A DNA stretch of 22,848 nt, from the IMG/VR virus record IMGVR_UViG_3300044682_000027, positions 1 to 22,848 of that record; one strand, 5' to 3'. Both the position numbers and the translations under genes were made by a program. Under the pieces are notes generated by a model that saw only the letters and a program-made list of their open reading frames with translations, did not search any database and was not told the origin of the DNA. This DNA is from a virus. How positions within the stretch are numbered: position 1 is the stretch's first letter; each line of letters opens with the position of its first letter. Below, piece after piece: positions 21,857-22,848 of this stretch.

Positions 21857-21988
21857 ATGACAACCCCCCAGGGCTATGCGATGAATAAGGAAGACCACGA
21901 TCGGCGCGAGCTGGACAGGCTGATGAAACTAGAAGAAATAGAACGACTTAAACGCCAGCGGCAGGCGCGTCTCAATCCCCCGAAGTGA
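21857..21988 (+). CDS. Small charged coiled-coil protein
   Basis: 43 aa from the ATG at 21857; an in-frame ATG at 21881 would give 35 aa. The body is a single charged helix: KEDHDRRELDRLMKLEEIER, then LKRQRQARLNPPK. There is no Shine-Dalgarno. A TACAAT lies seven bases before the first ATG, so a leaderless message is conceivable. It is the first gene of the rightward cluster. Small size and simple composition leave real doubt. Confidence 0.45.
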   Translation: MTTPQGYAMNKEDHDRRELDRLMKLEEIERLKRQRQARLNPPK

Positions 21989-22008
21989 CTTTGCGCATCT
22001 AAAGTGGC

Positions 22009-22131
22009 GTGAAGCAGTCGCCGCCCAAGCCGAAGCAGGCAGTATTCATGGTGCAGACCAGGATAAACTTGGTCGCCGAGGGATTGCGCTCGAATTTGAT
22101 TGCCGTGTGGAATGCGAAGAAAGTACGCTGA
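22009..22131 (+). CDS. Possible 40-aa ORF between rightward genes (uncertain)
   Basis: A GTG-started frame in the gap 21989-22172, encoding MKQSPPKPKQAVFMVQTRIN, then LVAEGLRSNLIAVWNAKKVR. About three quarters of its third positions are G or C, as in accepted genes, but no ribosome site is visible. A different frame across the same stretch is also open (to TAA at 22154) without a start codon. Only one, or neither, is real. Confidence 0.25.
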   Translation: MKQSPPKPKQAVFMVQTRINLVAEGLRSNLIAVWNAKKVR

Positions 22132-22137
22132 TTCCGC

Positions 22138-22166
22138 TTTACATGCTGCATTAATAATTATAATAT
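22138..22166 (+). promoter_or_regulatory. Candidate promoter for the zinc-ribbon gene
   Basis: TTTACA (22138-22143) with TAATAT 17 bp on (22161-22166), overlapping a perfect TATAAT (22159-22164). Expected initiation is within a few bases of the GTG at 22173, which would give a leaderless or near-leaderless transcript. Confidence 0.4.
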
Positions 22167-22172
22167 CTAGCA

Positions 22173-22418
22173 GTGAAGACTTGCCTGCAATGCGGTTTGG
22201 AGTGGCTGCCGAGGGTTGCCAATCCCAGGGCGTGCCCGAAGTGCAAGCGGTATGACTGGGCTGAGGCGAAGAAGAGCCACGCGGCGGCGCCGGTCGAGCA
22301 GAAGCCAGTCTCCATCTCCTATGCACTCAAGGTCCCATGCCCACGCTGTCGCAGCTCCTCGAATATCGTTCCGTGGGGATCGATGGCCCGCTGTACCGCC
22401 TGCAGGATTAACTTTTAA
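22173..22418 (+). CDS. Double zinc-ribbon small protein
   Basis: 81 aa from a GTG with no Shine-Dalgarno. Two zinc ribbons are evident: C4-x2-C7 with C21-x2-C24 in CLQCGLEWLPRVANPRACPK, and C56-x2-C59 with C74-x2-C77 in CPRCRSS ... CTACRINF. The first follows the C-x-x-C-G-x-E-W-x-P-R-V-x-x-P-x-x-C-P-x-C pattern, which is common in small prokaryotic and phage proteins. The two halves are joined by an Ala/Pro/Lys linker. Nucleic-acid or protein binding is likely; the specific role is unknown. The next gene follows 17 bp later. Confidence 0.75.
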   Translation: MKTCLQCGLEWLPRVANPRACPKCKRYDWAEAKKSHAAAPVEQKPVSISYALKVPCPRCRSSSNIVPWGSMARCTACRINF

Positions 22419-22435
22419 CCCAACAAGGAGATACC

Positions 22436-22750
22436 ATGAACCCCACTAGTCCGCTCACGGCCCAGGAGTATAACGAACAGATGCAGCGCGAGAAGATGGC
22501 TGCTGCGAACCAGGAATGCGGAAAGATCAGGGGGATTCCAGCCCCTTCTTCCTTCGGCTACGACTATACGCAGGCGAGTGTAGCGCAGGGGACCACTCGC
22601 ACTTTCACCCTGAAAGAGGAAGCCGAAAAGCGCTTCATGGACCACCGGCAATCGGCTGATAAGGCTGAGCGCGCAATCGTGTTCCTGAGCGAGAATCCGG
22701 CCTTCGATGAGTTCGTTCGGCTCGTCAGGGCCGGCGTTATCCAGTTTTAG
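22436..22750 (+). CDS. Hypothetical 104-aa phage protein
   Basis: ATG with an excellent AAGGAGATACC leader. The sequence is hydrophilic and mostly helical: PLTAQEYNEQMQREKMAAAN, then CGKIRGIPAPSSFGYDYTQA, TFTLKEEAEKRFMDHRQSAD and a C-terminal FDEFVRLVRAGVIQF. It is the last gene of the rightward cluster and is followed by a palindrome and a terminator. No family recognised; the strong ribosome site and codon pattern make it a genuine gene. Confidence 0.75.
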   Translation: MNPTSPLTAQEYNEQMQREKMAAANQECGKIRGIPAPSSFGYDYTQASVAQGTTRTFTLKEEAEKRFMDHRQSADKAERAIVFLSENPAFDEFVRLVRAGVIQF

Positions 22751-22757
22751 CAGGTTC

Positions 22758-22767
22758 GTGCGCGCAC
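22758..22767. repeat. Palindrome GTGCGCGCAC, copy 2
   Basis: Second perfect copy of the 10-bp palindrome, eight bases after the stop of the 104-aa gene and just before the terminator. See copy 1 at 21382-21391. Confidence 0.4.
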
Positions 22768-22770
22768 TTG

Positions 22771-22799
22771 GGCCCATCCTTCACCGGGTGGGCCTTTTT
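22771..22799 (+). terminator. Rho-independent terminator of the rightward cluster
   Basis: GGCCCATCC (22771-22779) and GGGTGGGCC (22786-22794) form a nine-pair stem with one G-T wobble and a six-base loop, followed by TTTTT (22795-22799). It is placed 20 bp after the last rightward stop codon, and the U tract is on the plus strand only. Confidence 0.85.
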
Positions 22800-22848
22800 G
22801 CGCCTCTATATATTTCAATCCCATATCGCATTTGTGTTACACTCTCAG

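Noticed and set aside
22415-22777. 120-aa minus-strand frame over the last rightward gene
   Set aside because: The plus strand has a perfect ribosome site and a terminator after its stop; the minus frame runs through that terminator.
1-22848. tRNA, rRNA, CRISPR array, insertion sequence, integrase or attachment site
   Set aside because: Looked for by eye and nothing supportable was found; short inverted repeats present do not have array or IS structure.

Overview
The window looks like the late (virion) module of a P22-like podovirus, either a free phage or a prophage. Nearly all genes lie on the minus strand and are packed tightly, with many TAATG, TGATG, ATGA and GTGA stop/start overlaps. 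Reading leftward from about 21.3 kb, the order is: two small genes, terminase small subunit, terminase large subunit, a run of small structural or assembly genes, a GroES-like co-chaperonin, P22-type portal, a small protein, scaffold, P22-type coat protein, a signal-peptide protein, a small protein, gp4-like and gp10-like tail accessory factors, two fibre-like proteins, an acyl carrier protein, a GNAT acyltransferase, three ejection-type proteins, a small opposite-strand membrane protein, and the N-terminus of a tailspike that runs off the left edge. This matches the P22 late order 3-2-1-8-5-4-10-(26-14)-7-20-16-[immI]-9 almost gene for gene.

Three predicted virion proteins (the tailspike, a fibre and a post-capsid protein) begin with textbook Sec signal peptides with an A-x-A-Q type cleavage site. 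From memory, this style and the low-complexity S/T/G/A-rich fibre sequences recall Acidobacteriota (Terriglobia) genomes and their phages. The host assignment is inference and weak. No integrase, tRNA, rRNA, IS element, CRISPR array or lysis gene is recognisable in the window.

The right end (about 21.35-22.85 kb) is different. A roughly 500-bp gene-poor stretch holds candidate divergent promoters. It is followed by a small plus-strand cluster (a charged small ORF, a double zinc-ribbon protein and a 104-aa hypothetical) closed by a clear rho-independent terminator. The 10-bp palindrome GTGCGCGCAC occurs once on each side of this plus-strand cluster.

The most unusual content is a phage acyl carrier protein whose gene overlaps a GNAT-fold acyltransferase gene, placed directly before three membrane-penetration (ejection) proteins. 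I infer that this could be an acyl-ACP-dependent modification system for virion or host-envelope components. Also notable are a phage GroES-like protein hidden in an over-long reading frame with a GTG start, Sec signal peptides on tail proteins, and a 46-aa membrane protein on the opposite strand in the slot where P22 carries its immI/sieA genes.
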